From Faunimonas pinastri (GTDB lineage: Bacteria > Pseudomonadota > Alphaproteobacteria > Rhizobiales > Afifellaceae): a DNA stretch of 64,000 nucleotides. Positions 63,610 through 64,000 of this stretch are shown piece after piece. The first letter of the stretch is position 1. Each line of letters opens with the position of its first letter. The translations under genes were made by a program, and so were the position numbers. The notes beneath the pieces are model-generated. The model worked only from the letters and a program-made list of their open reading frames with translations. It did no database searches and was not told the DNA's origin. The stretch covers positions 1 to 64,000 of the forward strand of contig NZ_FOFG01000001.1 of the NCBI RefSeq assembly GCF_900110915.1. Reading direction: 5' to 3'.

Positions 63610-64000
63610 ATGTCGACGCGTTTACTGACCGCGTCCCTGCTTGCCCTGACCTTTGCTTCGCCCGCTCTGGCGCAATCCGCCCAGCAGCAGATCGGTCAGA
63701 TGCAGCTCTATATCCAGCAACTGGAAGAGCAGAACCGGCAACTCACCGGGCAGGTCGACGAACTCACGCACCAGATCGGCATCCTGCAGCAGCAATTGGC
63801 GCAGGGCGCGCCCGCTCAGGCCGTCCCGGGCGCAACGCCGCCGGGCGCGATGGCTTCCGCCGTGCCGCCGACCGCCGCGCCCAATCCCGCCGCGATGCCC
63901 CAGACCAATGTTTCTCCCCCCATCGGGCCGGTCGGCTCGGCGGCGGGCGACAACGCGCCGCTCGATCTTTCGGCGCTTGCCTCGGGCGCCGCGCCCGGCG
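63610..64000 (+). CDS. cpoB: cell division coordinator CpoB (YbgF), partial
   Basis: The first 130 residues are present; the window ends inside the gene. Signal peptide (LLTASLLALTFASPALA), then the trimerising coiled coil (QIGQMQLYIQQLEEQNRQLTGQVDELTHQIG) and a Pro/Ala linker that should lead to TPR repeats. Its place after pal supports the call. Confidence 0.85.
   Translation, partial: MSTRLLTASLLALTFASPALAQSAQQQIGQMQLYIQQLEEQNRQLTGQVDELTHQIGILQQQLAQGAPAQAVPGATPPGAMASAVPPTAAPNPAAMPQTNVSPPIGPVGSAAGDNAPLDLSALASGAAPG

Noticed and set aside
1-64000. tRNA genes, rRNA, insertion sequences or prophage genes
   Set aside because: Looked for by eye on both strands; no tRNA-like TpsiC loop in a cloverleaf context, no transposase or phage protein was found.

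Overview
The window is a 64 kb piece of a high-GC alphaproteobacterial chromosome. The gene content points to the Hyphomicrobiales (Rhizobiales): a GapR homologue (DUF2312) next to DUF1244, a DUF1036-pyruvate kinase pair, an RcdA/DUF1465 gene beside DUF1192, a DUF1013 (TrcR-type) gene, a three-gene pnt transhydrogenase, a 6S RNA-like element ahead of 5-formyltetrahydrofolate cyclo-ligase, and a ruvCAB-ybgC-tolQRAB-pal run. A family such as Aurantimonadaceae would fit, but that is a guess from gene style. Almost everything is housekeeping; no prophage, insertion sequence, CRISPR array or tRNA gene was seen.

Layout. 1-1090: a lower-GC accessory patch with two broken, related, unrecognised genes in tandem. 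1093-5814: an SbcD/YhaO-like nuclease and an SbcC/YhaN-like ATPase. 5930-7454: a LuxR-type regulator with an atypical receiver and a 0.7 kb AT-rich leader. 7455-12364: a divergent Mfd-like helicase, three small proteins and ribosomal protein L36. 12431-16961: TPR protein, pyruvate kinase with DUF1036, EamA transporter, DUF1244, GapR. 17013-18824: a BclA/SbmA-type ABC exporter with a strikingly low-GC membrane domain. 19025-24625: a cell-wall block (DUF882 peptidase, large L,D-transpeptidase, NtrC-like regulator without GAFTGA), all on the minus strand. 24786-28643: oligoendopeptidase F, Dps, ABC1/UbiB kinase. 28770-32132: COX4-like protein and pntAA-pntAB-pntB. 32186-36713: DUF378, an alpha/beta hydrolase, TPR lipoprotein, S21, Sel1 protein and ThiE. 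36886-41121: tkt-gap-pgk on the minus strand. 41424-46518: DUF4164-zapA, two DUF465 proteins, efp, suhB and a MotA/MotB-like pair. 46551-53698: SDR, MsbA-like ABC exporter, L31, RcdA, DUF1192, quinone oxidoreductase, DUF1013, YebC. 53790-55870: GFA protein, YmdB-like phosphoesterase, 5-FCL and the 6S RNA candidate. 55985-64000: ruvCAB, ybgC, tolQRAB, pal and the start of cpoB, cut by the window end.

How the genes fit together: most clusters serve the envelope and the cell cycle. Tol-Pal, the L,D-transpeptidase/DUF882 block, ZapA, the MotAB-like pair and two ABC exporters act at the envelope; GapR, RcdA and DUF1013 are known alphaproteobacterial cell-cycle or nucleoid factors; tkt-gap-pgk with pyk and pntAB cover central carbon and NADPH balance. 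The least explained parts are the broken tandem genes at the left end, the two regulators with degenerate key motifs, the mosaic BclA gene, and the conserved but uncharacterised MotAB-like pair. I did not find a clearly new multi-gene system.
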